Origin: Microbacterium terregens
GTDB lineage: Bacteria > Pseudomonadota > Alphaproteobacteria > Sphingomonadales > Sphingomonadaceae
Length of the DNA stretch: 64,000 nt
NCBI RefSeq assembly: GCF_027922045.1
Contig: NZ_BSEX01000015.1
Coordinates: 62,001-126,000 of the forward strand
Direction: 5' to 3'
Below, piece after piece: positions 34,116 to 43,346 of this stretch. How positions within the stretch are numbered: position 1 is the first letter of the stretch; every line of letters begins with the position of its first letter. The position numbers and the translations under genes are program-made. The notes under the pieces were generated by a model, which saw only the letters and a list, made by a program, of their open reading frames with translations, did no database searches and was not told where the DNA came from.

Positions 34116-35733
34116 GCGCCTGCTGCTGAGCGCCGTCGCGTCAGCGGGTGTTGCCGTTGCGCCGCCTGCCGCCGCCGCCGAGGAGAACCTGCCCGCCTAT
34201 GTTCGTGCACGCGCGGCGGATGCGGACGGCGCTGTGGACGCGGCTGCACGCTATTACGCGCTCGCACTCGCTGCCCGGCCCGGCAGTGAAGTGGTCGCAA
34301 TCCGTGCGTATCGCGAGGGGCTGGCGAGCGGAGACCTCGCGCTTGCCCGCAAGTCGCTGGCGGTGCTGACGCGTGCGGGCGTTGCGCCGCCAGATGCCGC
34401 TGTTCTCGAGTTCGCGGATGCGGTGGTGGCTCGGCAGCCGGATCGTGCGTCTGGGGCAGTGGAGGCGCTTGGCGAAGGTCCGCTCGACTTCCTGCAACCG
34501 GTGCTTGCCGCATGGCTTGCGCTCGATCGGGGCGCCCCGGCAGCCGCACTGCAGTTCGCCTCGCGAGAAGGCGACGCCCTCGACCGCCGCTATGCGTCCG
34601 AGAACCACGCGCTGATCCTCCTCGCAAGCGGTCGCACGGCAGAGGGGGTGGTGGCGGTCCAAGCACAACTCGGCGCCCTGCAGGAGGACCAGCAGTTCCG
34701 GCTGGCCGCCGCCACGCTGCTCGCGGGTAAGGGCAAGCGAGACGCCGCGCGGGCTTTGCTGGCTGGAGAGGATCCCGTGCTCGCGCTCTACCGCCAGCGG
34801 CTGGGGCGGGGTGCAAAGGGCGGCGCAAGGTTCGGGGCCTCGCGCTTCCTGACGCGCGTTGCCAAGGATCTCGCGTCCGAGGAGACCGCGTCCCTCGCGA
34901 TCGCCCTCGCGCGTGCGGCCCTGGTCCTCGATCCGCGCTACGACCGGGCACGGATCGCACTCGCCGACGCGCTGTCGCTGGAGGGCGCCGATGCCAAGGC
35001 GCATCAGGCGCTGGCGGCGATCTCCGCCGGAAGCCCGTTTGCTCGCGAGGGGCGTGCCGCAGAGGCGGCCGTGCTGGCGCGCGCCGGCGAGGAGGATGCC
35101 GCCATCGCTGCAGCCGCGGTGCTCTCCTCCGGCTCCGATAGCAGCGGGGAGGATGCACGCCGGCTGGGAGACCTGCTCGCCGAGAAGAGTCGGTTCGTGG
35201 AGGCCGCTGCTGCTTATGCGACGGCGCTCGATCGGGAAGGGGAACCGCCGGACTGGACGTTGCTGCTCCAGCGAGGGGCAGCGCTGGAGCAGGCGGGACG
35301 GTGGGACGAGGCGCTGCCGGTCTTGCGCCGCGCCGTCGAGGTCGCGCCCGCAGAGCCGCTGGTCCTCAATTATCTCGGCTATGCACAGGTCGAGCGGAAC
35401 CAGAACCTGCCTGCAGCCATCGCGATGCTCGAGCAGGCCCATCAGCTTGCCCCGGAGGATCTCAACATCGCGGATTCGCTTGGATGGGCCTATTATCGAC
35501 AGGGGAACGCGGCCCGGGCTCTGCCGCTGCTGGAGCAGGCAGCCCGTGCCAACGAGGTGAGCGGGACGGTGCAGGAACATCTGGGAGACGTGCTTTGGCG
35601 GCTCGGCCGCCGCTATGAAGCACGCTATGCTTGGTCCGCTGCCCGTCTGGACGCGGACCCGTCGAAGGATGCGCAGTTGGCGGAGAAGGTCCTGCAAGGA
35701 TTGCCCGCGGCCTCGGCGTCGCCTCGCTCATGA
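34084..35733 (+). CDS. Tetratricopeptide-repeat protein, secreted
   Basis: This 549-residue protein starts with a signal peptide (CKRLLLSAVASAGVAVAPP, then AAAAEE) and continues as helical repeats. TPR units are clearest at about residues 385-500 (for example LGWAYYRQGNAARALPLLEQA). It probably works as a periplasmic or outer-membrane-linked scaffold. No standard start lies between the etf-QO stop and the signal peptide, so GTG at 34084, inside the end of that gene by 32 bases, is taken as the start. Its stop overlaps the ispE start (ATGA). Confidence 0.8.
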   Translation: MGEDRTIPTCKRLLLSAVASAGVAVAPPAAAAEENLPAYVRARAADADGAVDAAARYYALALAARPGSEVVAIRAYREGLASGDLALARKSLAVLTRAGVAPPDAAVLEFADAVVARQPDRASGAVEALGEGPLDFLQPVLAAWLALDRGAPAAALQFASREGDALDRRYASENHALILLASGRTAEGVVAVQAQLGALQEDQQFRLAAATLLAGKGKRDAARALLAGEDPVLALYRQRLGRGAKGGARFGASRFLTRVAKDLASEETASLAIALARAALVLDPRYDRARIALADALSLEGADAKAHQALAAISAGSPFAREGRAAEAAVLARAGEEDAAIAAAAVLSSGSDSSGEDARRLGDLLAEKSRFVEAAAAYATALDREGEPPDWTLLLQRGAALEQAGRWDEALPVLRRAVEVAPAEPLVLNYLGYAQVERNQNLPAAIAMLEQAHQLAPEDLNIADSLGWAYYRQGNAARALPLLEQAARANEVSGTVQEHLGDVLWRLGRRYEARYAWSAARLDADPSKDAQLAEKVLQGLPAASASPRS

Positions 35734-36560
35734 TCCGCGAAGTGGCTCGCGCGAAGCTCAACCTCGCGCTTCATGTCCGGCACCGCCGTCCCGATGGCTA
35801 TCACGCTCTAGAGACCCTGTTCGCGTTCGTTGAGGACGGCGATCTGCTGACGGTTGCCGACGCCGAGGCGGACAGCTTCGTCATCACCGGCCCGTTCGCG
35901 GGCACGCTCCAGGCGGAGGGCGACAATCTCGTCACGCGCGCCCGCGATCGTTTCCGCATGGCCTTCTGTGATGATCGACCCTGCGCAATTCTGCTCGACA
36001 AGCGGCTTCCGGTCGCGTCCGGCATCGGCGGCGGATCGGCCGATGCGGCAGCAACGCTTCGGGCGCTCGCGACTCGCGCGGGGGTACGGCACGACGATCC
36101 GGACCTGCTCGCCTGTGCGGACGCGCTCGGATCGGACCTACCGGCGTGCCTGCTCAGCCGAACGGCGATCGGGCGGGGGCGCGGTGAGGATCTGGTGCCG
36201 GTGGACGGTCTCACCGGTATACCTGCGTTGCTGGTGAACCCGGGCGTGGGCGTCTCCACGGCAGCGGTGTTCGGCCGCTGGGACGGCGTCGACCGTGGGC
36301 CGATCGGCAGCGGGAACCTGCTGGAGGTCGCCTGTTCCGGCCGCAATGACCTGGAGCCTTCGGCACGGTCGCTCGCACCTGCCATCGACGCCGTGCTCGC
36401 CCTTCTGGAGCACCAGCCCCGTACCCGTTTGGTGCGGATGTCGGGTTCGGGCGCGACTTGCTTCGCCTTGTTCGAGGACACACCCGCCTGCGCTTCGGCA
36501 GCCGAGGCGGTCCGGGATGCCGAGCCCGCGTGGTGGTGTCTCGAAACGGCACTGATCTAG
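35730..36560 (+). CDS. ispE: 4-diphosphocytidyl-2-C-methyl-D-erythritol kinase
   Basis: IspE phosphorylates CDP-methylerythritol in the non-mevalonate isoprenoid pathway. The 276-residue GHMP kinase has AKLNLALHVRHRRPDGYHAL at the N-terminus, the ATP loop PVASGIGGGSADAAATL in the centre, and MSGSGATCFALF near the C-terminus. ATG at 35730 gives the normal length and a 4-base overlap with the TPR gene. Confidence 0.96.
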   Translation: MIREVARAKLNLALHVRHRRPDGYHALETLFAFVEDGDLLTVADAEADSFVITGPFAGTLQAEGDNLVTRARDRFRMAFCDDRPCAILLDKRLPVASGIGGGSADAAATLRALATRAGVRHDDPDLLACADALGSDLPACLLSRTAIGRGRGEDLVPVDGLTGIPALLVNPGVGVSTAAVFGRWDGVDRGPIGSGNLLEVACSGRNDLEPSARSLAPAIDAVLALLEHQPRTRLVRMSGSGATCFALFEDTPACASAAEAVRDAEPAWWCLETALI

Positions 36561-36746
36561 GGTGGGAATCCCGCGGCGGGACGAAGGGGCGGGCTTTGTA
36601 GGATTGCAGCCGTGTCTGCGGTCGGGCCTAAGCAGTGAGCGGATCAGACGCCGTCAGCGGACGTCCGTGGATGGCCCCTGCCTCGTGCAGGCGCCATCCT
36701 CCCGTCCGGGGGTGACAGCCGGCCGTTCCTGGGGCAGGTCGCTGCC

Positions 36747-37505
36747 ATGTCAGACCGCAGCCCTGCCGTATCCTCTTCCGACCCGAACGATCTTTTGCCC
36801 GCCGAGCGGATCGACGGCATCGCAGGCGGCGTGCTGCTGCTATGCGATCATGCGTCCAACCACGTCCCGGCAGACATCGGCCTTGGCGTGCTGCCCGCCT
36901 TGCTGGATCTGCACATCGGCTACGACATCGGCGCGGCCGCGCTGACCCGCAGCCTCGCATCAAGCCTGGGTGTGCCGGCCGTCCTCGGCACCGTTTCCCG
37001 GCTGGTGATCGACCTTCATCGGGAGCCCGACCACAGCGGTCTCATCCCGGCTCTGAGCGATGGCCACGCGATCCCCGGCAACCAGGGGGCCGATCGGTCC
37101 ACCCGCGTGGAGCGGTTCCACATTCCCTATCACGCCGCGATCGAACAGGCGGTGCAGGACTATCGGCCCGAGCTGGTCGTGGCGATCCACAGCTTCACGC
37201 CGCGGCTCGCGAGCGATGGCCGCGAACGGCCCTGGCAGGTGGGGATTCTCTACAACGAGGACAGTCGGGCGGCGCACCCCGCGATCCGGGTGCTTCGGGA
37301 GCGGGGTTTTGTCACGGGAGACAATGAGCCCTATTCCGGACGCGAGCTCAACGCGACGCTCAATCGGCATGCGGAGGCGCATGGCATCCCGAGCATGTCC
37401 ATCGAGGTTCGCAACGACCTGATCGAAGACGAACACGGCGTAGCCGAGTGGTCGACGATCCTCGCAGATGTCATCGCTCAGGTGCGTGCGGAGCTCGTGC
37501 GATGA
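36747..37505 (+). CDS. N-formylglutamate amidohydrolase family protein
   Basis: This 252-residue enzyme belongs to the N-formylglutamate amidohydrolase (HutG-like) family, zinc hydrolases that release formate or a related group. Family marks are LLLCDHASNHVPADIG (about residues 30-45), LVIDLHREPDHSGLIP, VVAIHSFTPRL and IEVRNDLIEDEHG. No histidine-degradation genes are adjacent, so the substrate here may differ. It overlaps the following lipoprotein gene by 4 bases. Confidence 0.9.
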   Translation: MSDRSPAVSSSDPNDLLPAERIDGIAGGVLLLCDHASNHVPADIGLGVLPALLDLHIGYDIGAAALTRSLASSLGVPAVLGTVSRLVIDLHREPDHSGLIPALSDGHAIPGNQGADRSTRVERFHIPYHAAIEQAVQDYRPELVVAIHSFTPRLASDGRERPWQVGILYNEDSRAAHPAIRVLRERGFVTGDNEPYSGRELNATLNRHAEAHGIPSMSIEVRNDLIEDEHGVAEWSTILADVIAQVRAELVR

Positions 37506-37870
37506 CGGCGGCGTTCTGGCGATGCGGCGGCACCGGGCTTCTGTCGCTGATGCTCGCAGCGTGCGGCGACGCCGGGCCGCCTGAGCCTCCCCGCGGCTTG
37601 CGGATCGCCTGCGCAGCGGAGGGTACGCAGTTGGCGCAGAACTGCTTGGTCGAACAAAGTGAGGGGCAGCAGGGCCTGGTGTTGACCGTGCGGCGTGCCG
37701 ATGGCGGCTTCCGGCGTCTTCTCGTCGCCAGGGACGGGAGCGGCGTCACTGCCGCGGACGGCGCGGAGCCGGCGGTCGTGCGCTTGCGGTCGCCCAGCGA
37801 GATCGAGGTGCAGATCGGCGGCGATCGGTACCGTTTGCCTGCACGTGTAGACGGAGCGGCTGGGGCATGA
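37502..37870 (+). CDS. Small lipoprotein of unknown function
   Basis: This is a 122-residue protein with a lipoprotein signal: basic N-terminus, hydrophobic LLSLMLAAC and Cys22 as the lipid-modified residue (lipobox LAAC). The mature part has two Cys (CAAEGTQLAQNCLVEQ) that may form a disulfide, followed by a beta-rich region (VLTVRRADGGFRRLLVARDGS). I do not recognise the family. ATG at 37502 overlaps the amidohydrolase stop, and its stop overlaps the nnr start, so all three are coupled. Confidence 0.75.
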   Translation: MTAAFWRCGGTGLLSLMLAACGDAGPPEPPRGLRIACAAEGTQLAQNCLVEQSEGQQGLVLTVRRADGGFRRLLVARDGSGVTAADGAEPAVVRLRSPSEIEVQIGGDRYRLPARVDGAAGA

Positions 37871-39264
37871 GGATCCTGCCTCCAGGCGCCCCCATCCTGC
37901 GTGCAGACGAGATGCGGGCTGCCGAGCAGCGCTGCTTCGGTGCCGGCGTCTCCCAATCCGAACTGATGGAGCGTGCCTCGCTCGCCGTTGCGCGGGAAGT
38001 CGCCCGGCTGGGCGCGGGGCAGCCGGCGCTGGTGCTTGCGGGACCGGGGAACAACGGCGGCGATGCCTATGGCGTCGCGAGGCTGCTGCGCGACTGGGGC
38101 CATGACGTGGCAGTCGCGGCGATTGGCCGGCCTGCGAGCGGTGCGGCCGCAGCCAATGCCGCGGCGTGGCAGGGGCAGGTGGAGAGCCTGGAGCAGGTGA
38201 GCCCAAGGCCGATCCTGGTCGACGGCCTGTTCGGTACCGGCATGTCGCGCGCGCTGGACGCTCCCGTAGCCGCCCACCTGGCGCGGCTCGTTGCGGCGGC
38301 CTCCGTTTCAGTGGCGATCGATATCCCCTCGGGTATCGAGACCGACACCGGCCTCGATCTGGGCGCCCCGGACGGGATAACGTCCACCGTGGCGCTCGGC
38401 GCGCTCAAGCCGGCGCATCTGCTCGGCGCCGGCCTCTCCAAGTGCGGCCACGTCCTGGTTGCCGACATCGGCGTGGAGATGGTCACTGACTGGCGCAGCA
38501 TCGCACGTCCGACCATGCAGGCTCCGAAAGCACAGGCGCATAAATATGATCGTGGGCTGGTGGTCGTGGTCGCCGGCAGCATGGCCGGAGCCTCTCGTCT
38601 CGCGGCGCGCGCGGCGCTTCACGGTGGCGCCGGCTATGTGATCCTGGCGGCGCCGGAGCCTGCCACCGGCGGCCCCGACGCCATCGTCCACCGCACGATC
38701 GACGGCGGGGATGCGCTCGCCGACCTGCTCGCGGACCCGCGCATCGGCGCGGTGGTGATCGGACCTGGCCTCGGCCGGGACGCAGCGGCCATGGACCTCC
38801 TCGAGGCGGCGATCGACTGCGAGCGGGATCTGGTGATCGACGGCGACGCGCTCAGCCTGCTGGGCGAGACCGCTGCCGAACGTCTGCGCACCCGCAAGGC
38901 CGCGACGCTGCTTACCCCTCACTCGGGCGAGTTCGCGCGCATGTTCGATGCCGCCGGCAGCAAGATCGAGGCGACACTCGCTGCCGCCAGGAACAGCGGC
39001 GCTACGGTGATCCACAAGGGCGCGGACACGGTCATCGCGTGGGTTGGCGGCAAGGCCGTGGTCGCATCCGCGGCATCGTCGTGGCTGTCGACCGCCGGTA
39101 CCGGCGACGTCCTGGCGGGGCTCGTCGCCGCGCGCCACGCCGCCGGTGGCAGCGCAGACGAAGCCGTGTGGCTGCACAGCCGCGCCGCGCGACTTGCCGG
39201 CCCCGCGTTCGCAGCCGACGACCTGATCGCCCGAATCCCAGTCGCAATGGGAGAATGCCTGTGA
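37867..39264 (+). CDS. nnr: Bifunctional NAD(P)H-hydrate repair enzyme (epimerase and dehydratase)
   Basis: This 465-residue enzyme repairs damaged NADH and NADPH hydrates. The N-terminal epimerase domain (about 1-215) has GPGNNGGDAYGVARLL and VDGLFGTGMSR. The C-terminal ADP-dependent dehydratase domain (about 225-460) has VVVVAGSMAGASRLAARAAL, LLTPHSGEFARM and LSTAGTGDVLAGLVAARHAAG. The order and fusion match E. coli Nnr. It overlaps the lipoprotein gene by 4 bases and the next methylase gene by 4. Confidence 0.95.
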   Translation: MRILPPGAPILRADEMRAAEQRCFGAGVSQSELMERASLAVAREVARLGAGQPALVLAGPGNNGGDAYGVARLLRDWGHDVAVAAIGRPASGAAAANAAAWQGQVESLEQVSPRPILVDGLFGTGMSRALDAPVAAHLARLVAAASVSVAIDIPSGIETDTGLDLGAPDGITSTVALGALKPAHLLGAGLSKCGHVLVADIGVEMVTDWRSIARPTMQAPKAQAHKYDRGLVVVVAGSMAGASRLAARAALHGGAGYVILAAPEPATGGPDAIVHRTIDGGDALADLLADPRIGAVVIGPGLGRDAAAMDLLEAAIDCERDLVIDGDALSLLGETAAERLRTRKAATLLTPHSGEFARMFDAAGSKIEATLAAARNSGATVIHKGADTVIAWVGGKAVVASAASSWLSTAGTGDVLAGLVAARHAAGGSADEAVWLHSRAARLAGPAFAADDLIARIPVAMGECL

Positions 39265-40451
39265 GCGGCGATCTGATCGTGCGCGTGGCGGCCCGCGGCG
39301 AGGGCATCTCCGCTGACGGCCGTCACGTAGCCTTTGCGGCCCCCGGCGACCGGCTGCTCCCCGACAACAGCGTGGTGCCCGGTTCCCATCATCAGGTGCC
39401 ACCCTGCCGGCATTTCCCGGCGTGCGGCGGCTGCCAACTCCAGCATCTCGACGAAGAAAGCTACGCCCTGTTCGTGCGCGATCGCGTGCTTGGCGCGCTT
39501 TCGACTCAGAACCTGGCGACGGAAGTCCTTCCCGCGCTTGTCTCGCCGCCGCGCACCCGGCGTCGCGCAACGCTGCATGCCGAGCGTCGCGGAAGACAGG
39601 TGTTGCTCGGCTTCACGGAGACCGGCAGCCACCGCATTGTCGACATGATGGAATGCCACGTGCTGCTTCCGGAGCTGTTCGCGCTGGTCGCGCCGCTGCG
39701 GACGCTGCTGGCGGCCATGCTGGGAAAGCGCCGCGCGGACGTGCATCTGGCGCAGACCGATCGCGGCGTCGACGTGCTGATCACCGGCTCCCTCGGCGAC
39801 AAGCTTGCCGAAGTGGAGGCGCTGACCGGCTTTGCGGAGCGGCACGGCCTCGCCCGCCTGTCGGTGGATGATGGCTATGGTCCGGAGACCCGGTGGGAGC
39901 CGGAGCCCGCGACGATCAGCTTCGCAGGCGTGCCGGTCGCGCTGCAGCCGGGGGCCTTCCTGCAGGCTACGCGAGAAGGCGAGGCGGCTTTGGTCGCGGG
40001 CGTGAAGGACGCGGTCGGGGGCGCTCCAATCGTTGCAGACCTGTTCGCCGGACTGGGCACCTTCTCGCTCGCGTTGGCAGAGCGCGCCAAGGTGTATGCG
40101 GGCGAGGCAGCGCGTGAGCCGATCCTGGCGCTAAAGGCCGCTGCCTCGCGCGCCGGCCGCCCCGTATTTGCCGAGCATCGGGACCTCTACCGCCGCCCGC
40201 TGGCGCCTGCCGAACTCGATCGGTTCTCGGCAGTCGTGATCGATCCGCCGCGTGCCGGTGCTCGCGAGCAGGCAGCAGCGATCGCCGCCAGCAAGGTGCC
40301 GGTCGTGGCGTATGTTTCGTGCAATCCCAGCAGCTTCGCACGAGATGTGAAGATGATGTGCGAGAGCGGCTACCGGCTCGACTGGGTGCAGCCGGTTGGC
40401 CAGTTCCGCTGGTCCACCCATGTCGAGCTGGTGGCGCGGCTCAGCCGCTAG
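39261..40451 (+). CDS. TrmA/RlmD-type RNA (uracil-5-)-methyltransferase
   Basis: This SAM-dependent enzyme of 396 residues methylates C5 of uridine in rRNA or tRNA. Cys49, Cys55 and Cys58 ([10 protein letters not shown]) belong to the iron-sulphur motif of RumA-like members. The SAM site is [20 protein letters not shown] and the catalytic Cys354 is in [12 protein letters not shown]. RlmC and RlmD cannot be told apart from the sequence alone. GTG at 39261 has GGGAGA ahead at good spacing; ATG at 39255 is the alternative. The 3' end overlaps the convergent truA by 11 bases. Confidence 0.9.
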   Translation: MSGDLIVRVAARGEGISADGRHVAFAAPGDRLLPDNSVVPGSHHQVPPCRHFPACGGCQLQHLDEESYALFVRDRVLGALSTQNLATEVLPALVSPPRTRRRATLHAERRGRQVLLGFTETGSHRIVDMMECHVLLPELFALVAPLRTLLAAMLGKRRADVHLAQTDRGVDVLITGSLGDKLAEVEALTGFAERHGLARLSVDDGYGPETRWEPEPATISFAGVPVALQPGAFLQATREGEAALVAGVKDAVGGAPIVADLFAGLGTFSLALAERAKVYAGEAAREPILALKAAASRAGRPVFAEHRDLYRRPLAPAELDRFSAVVIDPPRAGAREQAAAIAASKVPVVAYVSCNPSSFARDVKMMCESGYRLDWVQPVGQFRWSTHVELVARLSR

Positions 40452-41190
40452 CGGGGTACACGGCGCCGGTGAAGTAGAGCCCGTCCGGCGGCGCATTGAG
40501 GCCCAGCCGCGAGCGATCGCGCGCGGCGAGCACCTCGCGCACCTGCTCTGGGCGCCAGCGTCCTTGCCCCACCAAGGCGAGGCATCCGACCATCGAGCGA
40601 ACCTGGTGGTGCAGGAACGAACGGGCGGCGGCGTGGATGAGCACGCGGTCGCCACGCCGTTCGACGTCCAGTTGATCGAGGGTGCGTAGCGGGCTCTCGG
40701 CTTGGCAATGCGCGGAGCGGAAGGTCGTGAAGTCGTGCCGCCCGACGAGATACTGCGCCGCGGTTTGCATCGCATCGACATCGAGCGGTTGCGGCACTTG
40801 CCAGGCGAGACCCGCTTCCCAGGTGAGCGGCGCCCGCCGGTTGACGATCCGGTATTCGTAGGAGCGACCGACGCACGAGAAGCGGGCGTGCCAGTCGTCC
40901 TCCACCGCCTCGCAGGCGAGAATGGCGACGGGATCCGGCCGCAGATGCGCGTTCAGCGCTTCCATGAGGCGGAAGGGCAGGATGGTCTTTTCGATTTCGA
41001 CGTGCGCCCGCATGGCGAGCGCATGGACGCCTGCGTCCGTGCGGCCGGCAGCGTGCACCGCGACCTGCTCACCGGTGACCCGCCAAGCCGCTTCCTCGAT
41101 CGCCTGCTGTACGCTCGGCCCGTGCGATTGCCGTTGCCAGCCCATGAAGGGGCGGCCGTCATATTCGACCGTCAGCGCAAACCGGCTCAC
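40441..41190 (-). CDS. truA: tRNA pseudouridine synthase A
   Basis: TruA makes pseudouridine at positions 38-40 in the anticodon arm of tRNAs. The 249-residue protein has the catalytic Asp52 in [12 protein letters not shown], the N-terminal [18 protein letters not shown] and the C-terminal [17 protein letters not shown] at 41190 is chosen because it begins the conserved N-terminus and overlaps the fmt stop (GTGA). Confidence 0.96.
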   Translation of the reverse strand: MSRFALTVEYDGRPFMGWQRQSHGPSVQQAIEEAAWRVTGEQVAVHAAGRTDAGVHALAMRAHVEIEKTILPFRLMEALNAHLRPDPVAILACEAVEDDWHARFSCVGRSYEYRIVNRRAPLTWEAGLAWQVPQPLDVDAMQTAAQYLVGRHDFTTFRSAHCQAESPLRTLDQLDVERRGDRVLIHAAARSFLHHQVRSMVGCLALVGQGRWRPEQVREVLAARDRSRLGLNAPPDGLYFTGAVYPASG

Positions 41191-42089
41191 GACAGCAGCG
41201 TGCCCGCGGGAATGGGGAAGCCGCGCAGCAGGTCTGCCGCAGGCATGGCGCCCCGGCCGGCGCGCTGAAGCAGGGTGGGCCGGATCGCCCCCGTGTTGCA
41301 CGCGATCGTAAGCCGCTCGTCCAGCACGGTGCCCGGGGCGCCGGTCTCGTCCGAGACGTCCGCCGCCAGGACACGAAAGCGCTCGCCATCAAGTTCGAAA
41401 AATGCCGTCGGATGAAACGCCCGGACCTGCCGCTCTACCGCGTCCGCTGCCGCATCGAAGCGCAGCCGTGCCTCGGACTTGTCGAGCTTCGCGGCATAGG
41501 TGACGCCAGTTTCCGGTTGGGGAACAGGCGGATAGGCGTCGATGTTGCCAAGTACTTCGACCATTGCCGCGCCACCTAGTTGCGCAAGGCGATCCGTCAG
41601 TTCGGCGGCCGTGTCCCTGCCGGTCGGCGTGCGTAGCGCATGCCGCACCGGGCCGGTGTCCAGCCCAGCCTCCATCTGCATGATGCCGACGCCCGTCTCG
41701 ACGTCGCCGGCGAGGATCGCCCGCTGCACGGGCGCGGCGCCCCGCCACCGCGGCAGCAGCGAGGCGTGGACGTTGAGACAGCCGAGCCGCGGCGCATCCA
41801 GAACCGCCTGCGGCAGGATGAGCCCATAGGCCGCGACGACTGCCACGTCCGCGCCCAACGCTGCGAAGTCCGCTTGGGCTTCGGCAGTGCGCAACGTCGT
41901 CGGGTGCCGGACCGGGATCCCGAGCGCTTCGGCGCGGGCGTGCACCGGCGTCGGGGTCGGCGCCTTGCCGCGGCGGCCTCCTGCACGCGGCGGCTGCGTG
42001 TAGACGGTGACGATCTCGTGCCCGGCAGCCACCAGTGCGTCCAGGATCGTGACCGCAAAGCCCGGCGTGCCCATGAAGATGATGCGCAT
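41187..42089 (-). CDS. fmt: Methionyl-tRNA formyltransferase
   Basis: Fmt formylates initiator Met-tRNA with 10-formyltetrahydrofolate. The 300-residue protein starts [19 protein letters not shown]. It holds the Asn/His/Asp active-site set in [16 protein letters not shown] and [10 protein letters not shown]. The C-terminal anticodon-side domain is present. ATG at 42089 is preferred over a GTG five codons earlier because the family starts at this Met. It is paired with truA; def, whose product removes the formyl group, lies 0.7 kb away on the other strand. Confidence 0.96.
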   Translation of the reverse strand: MRIIFMGTPGFAVTILDALVAAGHEIVTVYTQPPRAGGRRGKAPTPTPVHARAEALGIPVRHPTTLRTAEAQADFAALGADVAVVAAYGLILPQAVLDAPRLGCLNVHASLLPRWRGAAPVQRAILAGDVETGVGIMQMEAGLDTGPVRHALRTPTGRDTAAELTDRLAQLGGAAMVEVLGNIDAYPPVPQPETGVTYAAKLDKSEARLRFDAAADAVERQVRAFHPTAFFELDGERFRVLAADVSDETGAPGTVLDERLTIACNTGAIRPTLLQRAGRGAMPAADLLRGFPIPAGTLLS

Positions 42090-42143
42090 CCGCGCTCTCG
42101 ACACGCTAGCGGCCCGGCACGCAACCCCCTATCTGTCGTAGCG

Positions 42144-42740
42144 ATGGCTTCCCCAGAGATCGAGGCGCTGACGCAGGCGCTGTCCCGCTTGCCGGGCCTT
42201 GGCCCACGCTCCGCGCGTCGGGCCGTATTGCACCTCATCAAGAAGCGCGAAACGGCGCTGGTTCCGCTGCTCGGCGCCTTGGAGCGGGTGAGCGAGCGGC
42301 TGTCCACCTGCTCGGTCTGCGGCAATGTCGATACCAGCGACCCTTGCGCCGTCTGTGCCGATCCGCGGCGGGACGCGCGTGCGCTGTGCGTCGTGGAGGA
42401 AGTGGCGGATCTGTGGGCCTTGGAGCGCTCCCGCTTGTTCCCAGGCCGCTTCCACGTTCTGGGTGGGCGGCTGTCGGCGCTCGAGGGCGTTCGCCCGGAG
42501 GATCTCGCCATCGACCGGCTCGTCGCGCGCGTGGCCGATGGCGGCGTCGACGAGGTGGTGCTCGCGATGAACGCGACGCTGGAGGGACAGACGACTGCGC
42601 ACTATCTGGCAGAGCGGATCGAGGCCTATCCGGTACGGATCACGCAGCTGGCGCATGGCTTGCCGGTGGGCGGCGAGCTGGATTATCTGGACGAGGGCAC
42701 CCTGGCACAGGCGTTGCGTGCCCGGCGGCCCGTGGTGTGA
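42144..42740 (+). CDS. recR: Recombination mediator protein RecR
   Basis: RecR works with RecO (and RecF) to load RecA on gapped DNA. The 198-residue protein has the N-terminal helix-hairpin-helix ([17 protein letters not shown]), a zinc finger with [16 protein letters not shown], then a Toprim domain ([15 protein letters not shown]). The C-terminal Walker-B-like [16 protein letters not shown] completes it. It is divergent from fmt and 44 bases ahead of def. Confidence 0.96.
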   Translation: MASPEIEALTQALSRLPGLGPRSARRAVLHLIKKRETALVPLLGALERVSERLSTCSVCGNVDTSDPCAVCADPRRDARALCVVEEVADLWALERSRLFPGRFHVLGGRLSALEGVRPEDLAIDRLVARVADGGVDEVVLAMNATLEGQTTAHYLAERIEAYPVRITQLAHGLPVGGELDYLDEGTLAQALRARRPVV

Positions 42741-42784
42741 GTGCATCGCTTGACGTGCCGGGGGGGCTTACCTAGCTAGCGCCC

Positions 42785-43309
42785 ATGGCCATCCTGCCCA
42801 TCATCGAGATTCCCGATCCGCGCCTGCGGCTGATTTCCACCCCCGTGGAAGCGGTCGACGACGAGGTTCGCACGCTCATCGCCGACATGTTCGACACGAT
42901 GTACGACGCGCCCGGCATCGGCCTTGCGGCGATCCAGGTTGCGGTGCCCAAGCGGGTACTGGTGATCGACCTGCAGGAGCAGGAGGATGAAGAGGGCAAG
43001 CCGGTCAAGGAGCCGCGCGCCTTCGTCAATCCCGAGATCCTCGAAACCTCCGACGAATGCTCCCTGTACAAGGAGGGCTGCCTGTCGATCCCGGACCAGT
43101 TTGCGGATGTCGAGCGGCCGGCGCGCTGCCGCGTACGCTGGCTGGACGAGCAGGGGGCCGAGCATGATGAGTGGCTCGAGGGGCTGCTCGCGACCTGTCT
43201 CCAGCACGAGATGGACCATCTGAACGGCGTGCTGTTCATCGATCACCTCTCGCGGCTGAAGCGGGAGATGGTCATCAAGCGGCTCAACAAGGCGCGCAAG
43301 GCGGCCTGA
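42785..43309 (+). CDS. def: Peptide deformylase
   Basis: Def removes the formyl group from nascent polypeptides. The 174-residue metalloenzyme has the three motifs: [14 protein letters not shown] (Ile where Pro is usual), [10 protein letters not shown] with the metal Cys, and [12 protein letters not shown] with the HExxH ligands. It lies just after recR, near fmt. Confidence 0.97.
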   Translation: MAILPIIEIPDPRLRLISTPVEAVDDEVRTLIADMFDTMYDAPGIGLAAIQVAVPKRVLVIDLQEQEDEEGKPVKEPRAFVNPEILETSDECSLYKEGCLSIPDQFADVERPARCRVRWLDEQGAEHDEWLEGLLATCLQHEMDHLNGVLFIDHLSRLKREMVIKRLNKARKAA

Positions 43310-43316
43310 TCGCGGC

Positions 43317-43335
43317 GGCGGGGCATCGTCCCGCC
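43317..43335. terminator. Hairpin between convergent def and fhs
   Basis: GGCGGGG (43317-43323) pairs with TCCCGCC (43329-43335) around a 5-base loop, in the 37-base gap between two convergent stop codons. No U tract is present, so it is a possible but weak terminator for either gene. Confidence 0.4.
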
Positions 43336-43346
43336 CCCCGGTCCCC

